The notes under the pieces are model-generated. The model was given only the letters and a program-made list of their open reading frames with translations, was not told the DNA's origin and searched no databases. From positions 1,975,001 to 2,039,000 of the forward strand of contig NZ_JALJWF010000001.1 of NCBI RefSeq assembly GCF_024168645.1: DNA of 64,000 bases. The letters run 5' to 3'. Source of the DNA: Pseudomonas sp. GGS8. GTDB taxonomy: Bacteria > Pseudomonadota > Gammaproteobacteria > Pseudomonadales > Pseudomonadaceae. The translations under genes and the position numbers were made by a program. Below are positions 41,170 to 49,366 of the stretch, piece by piece (the stretch's first letter is position 1; each line of letters starts with the position of its first letter).

Positions 41170-42663
41170 TTATGCGCCCTTGGCCGAAGGCAGCTTGGAT
41201 ACCAGGCGCAACGACACAGTCAGACCTTCGAGCTGATAGTGCGGGCGCAGGTAGAACCTGGAGTTGTAGTACCCCGGGTTGCCTTCCACCTCTTCGACAA
41301 TCACTTCCGCCGCCGCCAATGGGTGCTGGGCCTTGGTGGTTTCGGTGGAGTGCGCCGGGTCACCGTCGACGTAGTTGAGGATCCAGTCCTGCAACCAACG
41401 CTGCATTTCGTCCTTCTCTTTGAAAGAGCCGATCTTGTCGCGCACGATGCACTTCAAGTAATGAGCGAAACGGCAGGTGGCGAACAGGTATGGCAGACGC
41501 GCGGCCAGGTTGGCGTTGGCGGTAGCATCCGGGTCGTCGTACTCGGCCGGTTTTTGCAGCGACTGGGCGCCGATGAACGCAGCGAAGTCGGTGTTTTTCT
41601 TGTGCAGCAGCGGCATGAAACCGTTCTTCGCCAGTTCCGCTTCACGGCGGTCTGAAATGGCGATTTCGGTCGGGCACTTCATGTCCACGCCACCGTCGTC
41701 GGTCGGGAAGGTGTGTGCCGGCAAGTTCTCCACTTCACCGCCAGACTCCACGCCACGAATGCGCGAACACCAGCCAAAGTGTTTGAACGAGCGGTTGATG
41801 TTTACTGCCATCGCGTAAGCGGCGTTGGCCCAGGTGTACTTGGAGCTGTCGGCACCGTCGGTGTTTTCTTCGAAGGCGAAGGCTTCCACCGGGTCGGTCT
41901 TGGCACCGTACGGCAGGCGTGCCAGGAAGCGCGGCATGGTCAGGCCGATGTAACGCGAGTCTTCCGATTCACGCAGCGAGCGCCAGCCGGCATATTCCGG
42001 GGTGGTGAAGATTTTGGTCAGATCGCGCGGGTTCGACAGTTCCTGCCACGAGCCCATGCCCATCACGGTCGGCGATGCGGCGGCAATGAACGGCGAGTGC
42101 ATGGCGGCGCAGACTTTCGACAGTTCGCCCAGCAACTCGACATCCGGCGGCGACTGATCGAAGTAGTAATCGCCTACCAGGCAGCCGTAAGGCTCGCCGC
42201 CGAACTGGCCGTACTCTTCTTCGTACATCTTTTTGAAGATCGGGCTCTGGTCCCACGCGGTGCCCTTGAATTTCTTCAGGGTCTTGTGCAGGTCGGTCTT
42301 GGAGATGTTGAGCACGCGGATCTTGAGCTGCTCGTCGCTCTCGGTGTTGTTGACCAGGTAGTGCAGGCCACGCCAGGCGCTTTCCAGTTGTTGGAAGTCC
42401 GGATGATGGATGACCTGATTGACCTGGGCGGTGAGCTTGGCGTCGATGGCGGCAATGATCGACTCGATCGACTTGATCGCATCGTTAGACACCAGGTCGG
42501 TCTGCGCCAGGGCCTGTTCGGCCAAGGTGCGCACGGCGGTCTCGACGGCTTCGCGGGCGCGTTCGGTCTTGGGTTTGAATTCTTGCAGCAGCAGGGAGGC
42601 GAACTCACTGGCTTCTTCGGTGGTGCCCAGTGTCTGGGCGTCTGCACGTACTGGATCGGTCAT
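41170..42663 (-). CDS. tssC: T6SS sheath large subunit TssC
   Basis: The 497-residue protein forms the contractile sheath with TssB. Family marks are HHPDFQQLESAWRGLHYLVN, SPIFKKMYEEEYGQFGGEPYG, FIAAASPTVMGMGSW, LTMPRFLARLPYGAKT and a C-terminal GYYNSRFYLRPHYQLEGLTVSLRLVSKLP. The N-terminal helix (about 20-60) makes sheath contacts and is a ClpV-related region with TssB. Of two ATGs six bases apart, the second is better spaced from AGGACG and is used. It follows tssB by 15 bases. Confidence 0.96.
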   Translation of the reverse strand: MTDPVRADAQTLGTTEEASEFASLLLQEFKPKTERAREAVETAVRTLAEQALAQTDLVSNDAIKSIESIIAAIDAKLTAQVNQVIHHPDFQQLESAWRGLHYLVNNTESDEQLKIRVLNISKTDLHKTLKKFKGTAWDQSPIFKKMYEEEYGQFGGEPYGCLVGDYYFDQSPPDVELLGELSKVCAAMHSPFIAAASPTVMGMGSWQELSNPRDLTKIFTTPEYAGWRSLRESEDSRYIGLTMPRFLARLPYGAKTDPVEAFAFEENTDGADSSKYTWANAAYAMAVNINRSFKHFGWCSRIRGVESGGEVENLPAHTFPTDDGGVDMKCPTEIAISDRREAELAKNGFMPLLHKKNTDFAAFIGAQSLQKPAEYDDPDATANANLAARLPYLFATCRFAHYLKCIVRDKIGSFKEKDEMQRWLQDWILNYVDGDPAHSTETTKAQHPLAAAEVIVEEVEGNPGYYNSRFYLRPHYQLEGLTVSLRLVSKLPSAKGA

Positions 42664-42678
42664 GATCATTCGTCCTGA

Positions 42679-43188
42679 TTAAGCCTGAGGCTCGGCGGGC
42701 TTGGGCGCACTGGCAAGTGCCTGGAGTAGCGCCGGATCCTTGATGGCCTTCATGATGATTTCTTCGGCACCAGTCTTGCCGTCCATGTAGGTCAGCAGGT
42801 TGGCCAATTGAGTGCGCGCTTCGAGCAGCTTGTTCAGCGAGTCGACCTTGCGTGCCACGGCGGCCGGGCTGAAGTCGTCCATGCTTTCAAAGGTGATGTC
42901 CAGGCTCAGGTTGCCTTCGCCGGTCAGCTCGTTGGGCACGTGGAACGCGACGCGTGGCTGCATGGCCTTGAGGCGGGAGTCGAAGTTATCCACATCCACT
43001 TCAAGGAACTTGCGATCGGCCACAGGTGCCAGAGGCTCGGCGGGCTTGCCGGCGAGGTCAGCCATAACCCCCATCACGAAGGGCAACTGAACCTTTTTCT
43101 CGGCGCCGTAAAGCTCGACGTCGTACTCGATCTGCACTCGAGGCGCACGGTTGCGCGCGATGAATTTCTGAGAACTTTGCTTCGCCAC
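42679..43188 (-). CDS. tssB: T6SS sheath small subunit TssB
   Basis: The 169-residue partner of TssC. Visible are SQKFIARNRAPRVQIEYDVE, KKVQLPFVMGVMADLAGKP, the FLEVDVDNFDSRLKAMQPRV segment and SLDITFESMDDFSPAAVARKV. The start is a GTG after AGGAGCAG. It sits between tssA (80 bases) and tssC (15 bases) in the standard order. Confidence 0.96.
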   Translation of the reverse strand: MAKQSSQKFIARNRAPRVQIEYDVELYGAEKKVQLPFVMGVMADLAGKPAEPLAPVADRKFLEVDVDNFDSRLKAMQPRVAFHVPNELTGEGNLSLDITFESMDDFSPAAVARKVDSLNKLLEARTQLANLLTYMDGKTGAEEIIMKAIKDPALLQALASAPKPAEPQA

Positions 43189-43268
43189 GTTGCTGCTCCT
43201 GGTCGCTCAAGCGACGGTGTTGGCGTCATCGGCGGTGCCGGTGACGTGACTGCGTGATCCGTACGCTT

Positions 43269-44300
43269 TTATTCGCTGTCTGGTCCGCGCAGGTTTTCAA
43301 ATTGGCTCATGCCGTCGGGAATCAGGTTGCGCACGATCGCCGCGAAGTCGGCGTGCACCAGATTCTTCGCCCGGTTCAACAGCACCGGCAGCGGGCTGGA
43401 GGGCTCATGACGGGTGTAGTACGCAAGAATCCGGTCCAGGCTGCGCAGCACGTCATCGCGGTTATTGATTTCGCCGCTGCTGGCGTTGGCGTTGCGCGGC
43501 GCGCTTGGCGCGGTGGGGTATTCAACCGGCTCGGCACTGTCGTCGCTGATGGCATCGGGCAGGGGGCTGTCGCCGCTCTGCGGGGCGAACTGGCCGAGAA
43601 TCTGCAGGGCCATTTTGAGCGGTTGCTTCAACGGGCCAAGGTCAATGCCTTGGGCGGAGCCGACTTGTTCGCTGACGTGTTGCTCGATGGCCTCGGCAAC
43701 GTTGCGGGCCTCGTGCAAGGCGGCGCGGGTAATTTCCAGCTGCTCGGGATCGCTGTCCAGGAACGCCCCGGCAAGCTGCTCGGCGCCGAGGTTTTCGTCA
43801 GGGAAGCTTTGCAGGCCGCTGGCGTTGGCGGCGGCGCGCAGGCTGACAGCGCCAAAGGTTCGCGAACGGGCCAGGATACTTTCGCGCAGCAGGCGAATGG
43901 TGGCATCGGACGCCAGGCCGGCGAGGGCGTTGATGCGCACGGTGGGATCGTTGTCGTCTTCGGCATCCAGGCGTGGATGCAGGTCGGCCCAGTATTGCTT
44001 GAGCAATTCGCTGATCAGTGTCAGGACGCGAGCCAGGCCGGTGACACCTTCCAGGGCAAGGGAGCTTTGCAAAAGGAAATGGGTGATACGCAGGTCTTTG
44101 CTGCGTTGCAACAAATCCAGGCTCTGCTGCTGGATGCTGCGCCATTCAGGGGGGGCGGCAGGCAATATCGAATCGCCCATGCTGCGCTCGGGCTGGCCTT
44201 GGGAATCGCGTTCCAGGCGCAAAAAGTCCGCGTCGTATTCCAGATCTTCGCCACAAGGCGAAGTCGCGGAAACGGCGGCAAGCAGCGAAGGCACTTCCAC
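43269..44300 (-). CDS. tssA: T6SS sheath-assembly cap protein TssA
   Basis: A protein of about 343 residues with the ImpA N-terminal domain: VPSLLAAVSATSPCGEDLEYD, ERSMGDSILPAAPPEWRSIQ and LLKQYWADLHPRLDAEDDNDP. TssA sits at the baseplate and then at the growing end of the sheath. The short C-terminal part, with DDVLRSLDRILAYYTRHEPSSPLP, matches the TssA1 class. The start is taken as GTG at 44300, ten bases after GGGAG; the longer frame to 44372 adds 24 residues without family sequence. It is the first gene of the minus-strand operon. Confidence 0.92.
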   Translation of the reverse strand: MEVPSLLAAVSATSPCGEDLEYDADFLRLERDSQGQPERSMGDSILPAAPPEWRSIQQQSLDLLQRSKDLRITHFLLQSSLALEGVTGLARVLTLISELLKQYWADLHPRLDAEDDNDPTVRINALAGLASDATIRLLRESILARSRTFGAVSLRAAANASGLQSFPDENLGAEQLAGAFLDSDPEQLEITRAALHEARNVAEAIEQHVSEQVGSAQGIDLGPLKQPLKMALQILGQFAPQSGDSPLPDAISDDSAEPVEYPTAPSAPRNANASSGEINNRDDVLRSLDRILAYYTRHEPSSPLPVLLNRAKNLVHADFAAIVRNLIPDGMSQFENLRGPDSE

Positions 44301-44704
44301 TGAAATTGATCTCCCTATCGCCCGCGACAGAGTCGGGCAGTTCACACGATAGTTCCAAGTGGAACTTCGCATGTTTCCTTGCGTGTAATGGCCCTTTGGA
44401 ATCTCTATGATCTCAATGTGCCATCATGCTATTTAAGAAAGTTGTGCATTTTTGGTGTAGTACTTATGGCTTGTCAAGGTAAGCTATTTCTCCTGTGTGA
44501 CAGATGTGAGGTGCTTAACAACCCTCGCGACCGGTAGGTCTAGGAAGGTACTGACGCAGGTTTTTTGTCACGTAAGCCGGTTAAGATCAGCAAAAATGCT
44601 GGTAAAAAGCCGTTTTTTAGGTTGTTTGCAAGGTTTTTCGGCGAGTTCCGCGGGAATTGATCCGCTCATTCGCCGGCGCGCAAAGTGTGCAGCAAGGAGG
44701 CGAG
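44301..44704. promoter_or_regulatory. divergent promoter region of the two T6SS operons
   Basis: This 404-base, AT-richer region separates tssA (minus) and tagH (plus) and must hold both promoters. I find no clear sigma-54 GG-N10-GC site and no obvious strong sigma-70 promoter. A palindrome near tssA is listed separately. The AAGGAGG before tagH and the AGGGA before tssA both contain an ANGGA core, the type of site bound by RsmA. Confidence 0.6.
44351..44366. promoter_or_regulatory. 16-base palindrome, candidate operator of tssA
   Basis: AGTTCCA-AG-TGGAACT is a perfect 7-base inverted repeat with a two-base centre, 51 bases before the tssA start. Size and symmetry suit a dimeric repressor or activator site. 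It is too short for a terminator. Confidence 0.5.
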
Positions 44705-46129
44705 ATGCCGCTGTGTTTGACTATCACTAGTTATCACAAGATTACCCCTGGTCAATGCTCTGAAAAATCCATGGATCGGGGAGTGTTGGCAATCGGCCGT
44801 AATTCTGATAACGACTGGGTATTGCCCGATCCAGAGCGCTTGGTTTCCGGAAAGCATTGCGTTATTCAATATAAAGATGGCCGGTATTATTTAACCGATA
44901 ACAGTACTAATGGTGTGGAATTGGTTAAGGCCGGCATTCGTCTGCGCAAAGGAAACAGCGAGCCATTGCAAGATGGGGAAGTTATCCGCATCGGTGATTA
45001 TGAAATCCAGGCGCGCATCGATTTCAATCTGCCTGTGACCGACAGCAACCCGTTTGCCGATTCGTCCAACAGCTTCGAGGCTCTGATGGGGCGTCAGGGC
45101 GCCGTCGTGGCTACGCCGACATCGTCGCCCATGACACCACCTGCACATTTCCAGGGTGTGTCGGCCATGGACACGCTGCCGGATTTGTTCGATTTTCTGG
45201 CACCGACCACCGTCCCTCCGGCCACCCAGTCCGACCATGTCCCGGCAGAGCAGCACGACTTCCGCCCACCGACCCCGATCCCCAACCCGACGCCCATGGC
45301 CGAGCCTGTGCCGCTGGCGTCGGCCCCAGCCCCGGTGATTCCGGAAGATTGGGACCTGTTCAGCGACAAGCCCGCGCCAGTGGCGGTTGCGCCCCTGCCT
45401 GTCGCCCCCTTGCCTGTTGCAGAGGTTGCGCCGCCGGCGCCTCAGGTCAGCGTACCGATCGAGCCGTCACTACGGCACGAACCACCCGTGGCCATCGTCG
45501 AGCATCCGGTCAATCCGCCCGGCCCGGCCGACCCTGCTCAACCCGATCTGTTGCAAGCCTTTCTGCGCGGTGCCGGGTTGGATCAGCTGCGCCTGGACAA
45601 GGCCCAGGCCGAAGCGCAGATGGAAAACATCGGCCGCAGTTATCGGCTGATGGTCGAGGGCCTGATCGATGTCTTGCGCGCCCGCAGCAGCCTCAAGGGC
45701 GAGTTCCGCATTCAGCAGACGATGATTCAACCGGTGGAAAACAACCCGCTGAAATTCGCTCCCAACGTCGATGAAGCCTTGCTGTTGCTGTTGCGTCACA
45801 GCAATCAGGCGTTCATGGCGCCAGACCTGGCGGTGCGCGACAGCTTCGATGACTTGCGCGCCCACCAGTTGGCGGTGATGGCCGGTGTAGAGGCGGCGAT
45901 CAAACATCTGTTGACGCGCTTCGAGCCCTCGCAACTGGAAGAGCGCATGGGCAAGCCCGCTGGCCTGTCGAGTATTTTCAATGGCTCGCGACAAGCCCAG
46001 TACTGGCAGCAGTTCACCGAGCTTTACAGCAATATTTCCCGTGAGGCCCAGGAGGATTTCCAGGACCTGTTTGGTCGGGAATTCAGCCGCGCCTACGAAG
46101 AACACAGTACCCGGCAGCGCCGCCGCTGA
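44705..46129 (+). CDS. tagH: FHA-domain T6SS activator TagH (Fha)
   Basis: The 474-residue cytoplasmic protein has an N-terminal FHA domain (about 15-105) with the phospho-threonine binding marks LAIGRNSDNDWVLPD, LVSGKHCVIQ and DNSTNGVEL. A proline- and alanine-rich linker (about 130-290) and the conserved type VI FHA C-terminal domain (about 290-474) follow. In H1-type systems PpkA phosphorylates Fha to start assembly, PppA reverses it, and TagF blocks it. The ATG at MPLCLTI directly follows AAGGAGGCGAG, a near-perfect ribosome site. First gene of the plus-strand operon. Confidence 0.93.
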   Translation: MPLCLTITSYHKITPGQCSEKSMDRGVLAIGRNSDNDWVLPDPERLVSGKHCVIQYKDGRYYLTDNSTNGVELVKAGIRLRKGNSEPLQDGEVIRIGDYEIQARIDFNLPVTDSNPFADSSNSFEALMGRQGAVVATPTSSPMTPPAHFQGVSAMDTLPDLFDFLAPTTVPPATQSDHVPAEQHDFRPPTPIPNPTPMAEPVPLASAPAPVIPEDWDLFSDKPAPVAVAPLPVAPLPVAEVAPPAPQVSVPIEPSLRHEPPVAIVEHPVNPPGPADPAQPDLLQAFLRGAGLDQLRLDKAQAEAQMENIGRSYRLMVEGLIDVLRARSSLKGEFRIQQTMIQPVENNPLKFAPNVDEALLLLLRHSNQAFMAPDLAVRDSFDDLRAHQLAVMAGVEAAIKHLLTRFEPSQLEERMGKPAGLSSIFNGSRQAQYWQQFTELYSNISREAQEDFQDLFGREFSRAYEEHSTRQRRR

Positions 46130-46204
46130 GCGTCGCCGTTGCATAACGGCATTCAGAGCAAAGAACGGAACAACGGATAGCTGAAACGTCATTGAGGACG
46201 CAGG

Positions 46205-46711
46205 ATGATTCACAGGTTTTTACTCGCAGTCGCCACCGCGCTTCTGCTGACCGCATGTGCCAGGGAGACGGCCAAACCCCAGGCCGAAGAGGCTGAGGCC
46301 GACACGGCCGCCGTCGAGTTGCACTTTCACGCCATCGCCGGGCTCAACCCAGGAGCCACGGGCCAGCCGGCCCCGGTCCGGGTGCGCATTTTCGAATTGA
46401 AAAATGCCGCCACCTTCGGTCGTTCCGATTATTTCGCCCTGGCCGAACGAGCCCAGGCGACGCTCGGTGCGGATCTGATCGACCAGGACGAAGTGCTGAT
46501 CCAGCCAGGCCAGCAGTTGAGCCTGCAGCGTGACCTCGATCCGGCCACCCGCCATATCGGTGTGCTGGTGGGGTATCGCGAGTTGGATCAGTCGTTGTGG
46601 CGCACGGTGATTAACGTCCCGCCGCGCCAATACACCGAATACCAGATCAGCCTCGACGTGCGAGCCGTGCGCAGCGCCGTCGCGGTTCCCCCATCCAGCC
46701 CTGCCCAATAA
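46205..46711 (+). CDS. tssJ: T6SS outer-membrane lipoprotein TssJ
   Basis: The 168-residue lipoprotein has a type II signal peptide with lipobox LLTAC (lipidated C18), followed by an acidic stretch. The TssJ beta-sandwich has LHFHAIAGLNPGATGQPAPV, RVRIFELKNAATF and a closing TEYQISLDVRAVRSAV. It anchors the TssJ-TssL-TssM membrane complex to the outer membrane through TssM. A GAGGACGCAGG ribosome site precedes the ATG. The first residue after C18 is Ala, not Asp, consistent with outer-membrane sorting. Confidence 0.94.
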   Translation: MIHRFLLAVATALLLTACARETAKPQAEEAEADTAAVELHFHAIAGLNPGATGQPAPVRVRIFELKNAATFGRSDYFALAERAQATLGADLIDQDEVLIQPGQQLSLQRDLDPATRHIGVLVGYRELDQSLWRTVINVPPRQYTEYQISLDVRAVRSAVAVPPSSPAQ

Positions 46712-46726
46712 GCAATCGGAGCCCCC

Positions 46727-48061
46727 ATGTCCTGGAACAATCGCGTGGTCTGGTCGGAAGGCATGTTCATTGGAACGCAGCACTTCCAGCAGCATGACCG
46801 TTACCTGGAGAACCTCATCGACGCCCGGAGTCGCCCATTGTCGGCCGGGGCCTGGGGGTTTTCTGAGTTGCTGATCGACCAGGGCCTGCTGGCCCAGGGC
46901 AAACTGGCGATCATCTCGGCGCGGGGCCTGTTGCCAGACGGCACGCCATTCAACATTCCCCAGGATGACCTGGCGCCGAGCCCGCTGAATGTCGATGGCA
47001 ACCTGCGCGATGGTTTGGTGTACCTGGCCTTGCCGCTCAAGCGCGCCGGTGCGCGTGACACCGTTGACGAAGGCGAGGCTCTGGGCGCTGCGCGTTATGT
47101 GAGTCAGGTGCGCGAAGTACGGGACGACAACGCGCCGTTCGAAAACCAGGCGCCGGTGGCCGTGGGTTCGAGGGCACTGCGATTATTGGTCGCCCAGGAT
47201 GGCATCAGCGACTACGCCGCCATCGGCCTGGTGCGGATCAAGGAGAAACGCGCCGACCGTGCCTTGGTGCTCGACGACACTTACATTCCGCCGCTGCTGG
47301 ATGTGGTCGCCTCCAATCCCCTGGCCGCGTTTCGCAGCGAGCTATTGGGCCTGCTTCATCAACGCGGCGAAGCCCTTGCCGGGCGGGTGGTGGCGTCCGG
47401 AGCCGGCGGCGCCTCGGAGATTGCCGACTTCATGCTGCTGCAACTGGTCAACCGCGCCCAACCGCTGATTCAGCACTTGAGCCGGTTGAGTCCGTTGCAC
47501 CCCGAACGGTTCTACAGCGAGCTGGTGAGCCTGGCCGGAGAGTTCTCCACCTTTACCGCTTCCGGGCGACGACCGCAGGAGTACCCGCAGTACCAGCACG
47601 ATGACTTGGCGTTGAGTTTTGCGCCGGTGATGCAAGCCCTGCGTGAGGCGCTGTCGATGCTGATCGACAGCAAGGCCACGCCGATTCCGATTGTCGAAAA
47701 AGCCTACGGCATTCATGTGGCCATGCTGGCCGACAAGACCCTGCTCGACAACGCCAGTTTTATCTTGGTGGTGCGCGCCGATGTCCCTGCCGAGACCTTG
47801 CGCAGCCGCTTCGGCCTGCAGAGCAAAATCGGCTCGGTGGAACACATTCGCGATCTGGTCAACCTGCAATTGCCGGGTATCGGCTTGGTGCCGATGCCGG
47901 TGGCGCCACGGCAGATTCCCTATCACGCCGGCTCCACCTATTACGAACTCGACCGGGGCAGCGAGCATTGGCAACAACTGGCCAACTCCGGCGGTTTTGC
48001 ATTCCACATCGCGGGCCAGTTCCCGGGGCTGAACCTGGCTTTCTGGGCGATCCGAGGATAA
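46727..48061 (+). CDS. tssK: T6SS baseplate-membrane connector TssK
   Basis: The 444-residue trimeric protein joins baseplate wedges to TssL and TssM. The family start NRVVWSEGMFIGTQHFQQHDRYLE is diagnostic. Later parts include FYSELVSLAGEFSTFTASGR, a head-domain stretch AYGIHVAMLADKTLLDNASF, and the C-terminal GLVPMPVAPRQIPYHAGSTYYELDRGSEHW. It lies 15 bases after tssJ and seven bases before tssL. Confidence 0.96.
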   Translation: MSWNNRVVWSEGMFIGTQHFQQHDRYLENLIDARSRPLSAGAWGFSELLIDQGLLAQGKLAIISARGLLPDGTPFNIPQDDLAPSPLNVDGNLRDGLVYLALPLKRAGARDTVDEGEALGAARYVSQVREVRDDNAPFENQAPVAVGSRALRLLVAQDGISDYAAIGLVRIKEKRADRALVLDDTYIPPLLDVVASNPLAAFRSELLGLLHQRGEALAGRVVASGAGGASEIADFMLLQLVNRAQPLIQHLSRLSPLHPERFYSELVSLAGEFSTFTASGRRPQEYPQYQHDDLALSFAPVMQALREALSMLIDSKATPIPIVEKAYGIHVAMLADKTLLDNASFILVVRADVPAETLRSRFGLQSKIGSVEHIRDLVNLQLPGIGLVPMPVAPRQIPYHAGSTYYELDRGSEHWQQLANSGGFAFHIAGQFPGLNLAFWAIRG

Positions 48062-48067
48062 ACCGCG

Positions 48068-49366
48068 ATGAACAATGACGATCGTACCCAGTTCATGCCG
48101 ACACCCGGTGGCCGTGGCGCCGACCCGATCCGCCCGGATCCGGGTCGCGCCCAGCCCGCGCCATTATCGATGCCGGCCGCGCCGGTGTTGACCGGCAAAG
48201 CCGAAGGTCTCAACCCTCTGGAGAGCGCCGCGGGTCCGCTGCTGGCGTTGCTGACCCGCTTGCGCAACACCATTGCCCACCCGGCACCGGCAAGCCTGCG
48301 GGCGCAACTGCTGGCCTACCTGCGCCAGTTCGAGGAGCGCGCCGAGGCCGCCGGCGTGGTGCGCAACGATGTGTTGCTGGCCCGCTACGCCTTGTGCACC
48401 GCCCTGGATGAGGCGGTGTTGAGTACGCCATGGGGTGGCACCGGCGACTGGGGCAAGCAGAGCCTGCTGATCACTGTGCACAACGAAGCCTGGGGTGGCG
48501 AAAAAGTGTTCCAGCTGCTGGAACATTGCCTGCAAAGCCCCCGCGAACGTTTGTATCTGTTGGAGCTGTTGTACCTGTGCATGTGCCTGGGGTTCGAAGG
48601 GCGCTATCGGGTCATGAATGATGGTCGCAGCCAACTGGAGGCCTTGCGTGAGCGCACCAGTGCGGTCATCCGCAGCGCCCGTGGCGAATATGAGCGTGAA
48701 CTGTCGCCCCATTGGCGCGGCGTTACCGTGGCGCGCGACCGGCTGGCGCAATTCATGCCGCCATGGATCGCCATGGCCATCGGTGTGGCGTTGCTGCTGG
48801 CGCTGCTGTTCGGCCTGCGTCTGAAACTGGCCGCCGATGCCGAGCCGGTGTTTAAAAACATCCATGCACTGGGCGAGATCCCGGTGCAGGCCATCGATCG
48901 TCCGGTGGTGCAGCCGAAACTGGTCGAGCGGCCACGCCTGGCCGGTTTCCTCGCCGATGAAATCAAGGCCGGCCGGGTAGCTGTGGAAGATGCCGTCGAC
49001 CGTTCAGTGGTGACCATCCGTGGCGATGAGCTGTTTGCCTCGGGCAGCGCCAGCATCGTCGACAATTTCCAGCCGCTGATGCTGCGCATCGCCGATGCCA
49101 TTCGCAAGGTCAAGGGCCAGGTCCGGGTGACCGGCCACAGTGACAATCGCCCGATTGCCACCCTCAGGTTTCCATCGAACTGGGCCTTGTCCGAGGCGCG
49201 AGCCACTTCGGTGCTGCAAATCCTTTCGGCCAAGACCGGCCAGCCCGAGCGCTTCAGCGCCGAAGGCCGCAGCGACACCGAACCGTTGGCCTCGAACGCT
49301 ACAACCGAGGGCCGCGCACGCAATCGTCGGGTCGAAATCACAGTGTTGGCGGAGGGGGTCGAGTGA
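48068..49366 (+). CDS. tssL: T6SS inner-membrane protein TssL with OmpA-type domain
   Basis: A 432-residue inner-membrane protein. The N-terminal DotU domain (about 45-225) has LLAYLRQFEERAEAAGV, ALDEAVLSTPWGG and a QSLLITVHNEAWGGEKVFQL segment. One TM helix lies at about 232-252. The periplasmic C-terminus (about 305-430) is an OmpA/MotB-like peptidoglycan-binding domain with VRVTGHSDNRPIATLRFPSN and RARNRRVEITV. This extended form anchors the complex in the cell wall without a separate TagL. The stop overlaps the tssM GTG start (GTGA). Confidence 0.95.
   Translation: MNNDDRTQFMPTPGGRGADPIRPDPGRAQPAPLSMPAAPVLTGKAEGLNPLESAAGPLLALLTRLRNTIAHPAPASLRAQLLAYLRQFEERAEAAGVVRNDVLLARYALCTALDEAVLSTPWGGTGDWGKQSLLITVHNEAWGGEKVFQLLEHCLQSPRERLYLLELLYLCMCLGFEGRYRVMNDGRSQLEALRERTSAVIRSARGEYERELSPHWRGVTVARDRLAQFMPPWIAMAIGVALLLALLFGLRLKLAADAEPVFKNIHALGEIPVQAIDRPVVQPKLVERPRLAGFLADEIKAGRVAVEDAVDRSVVTIRGDELFASGSASIVDNFQPLMLRIADAIRKVKGQVRVTGHSDNRPIATLRFPSNWALSEARATSVLQILSAKTGQPERFSAEGRSDTEPLASNATTEGRARNRRVEITVLAEGVE

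Noticed and set aside
44301..44704. Sigma-54 promoter for the T6SS operons
   Set aside because: No TGGCAC-N5-TTGC type site with correct spacing was found on either strand; a lone TGGCAC word on the minus strand lacks its partner.
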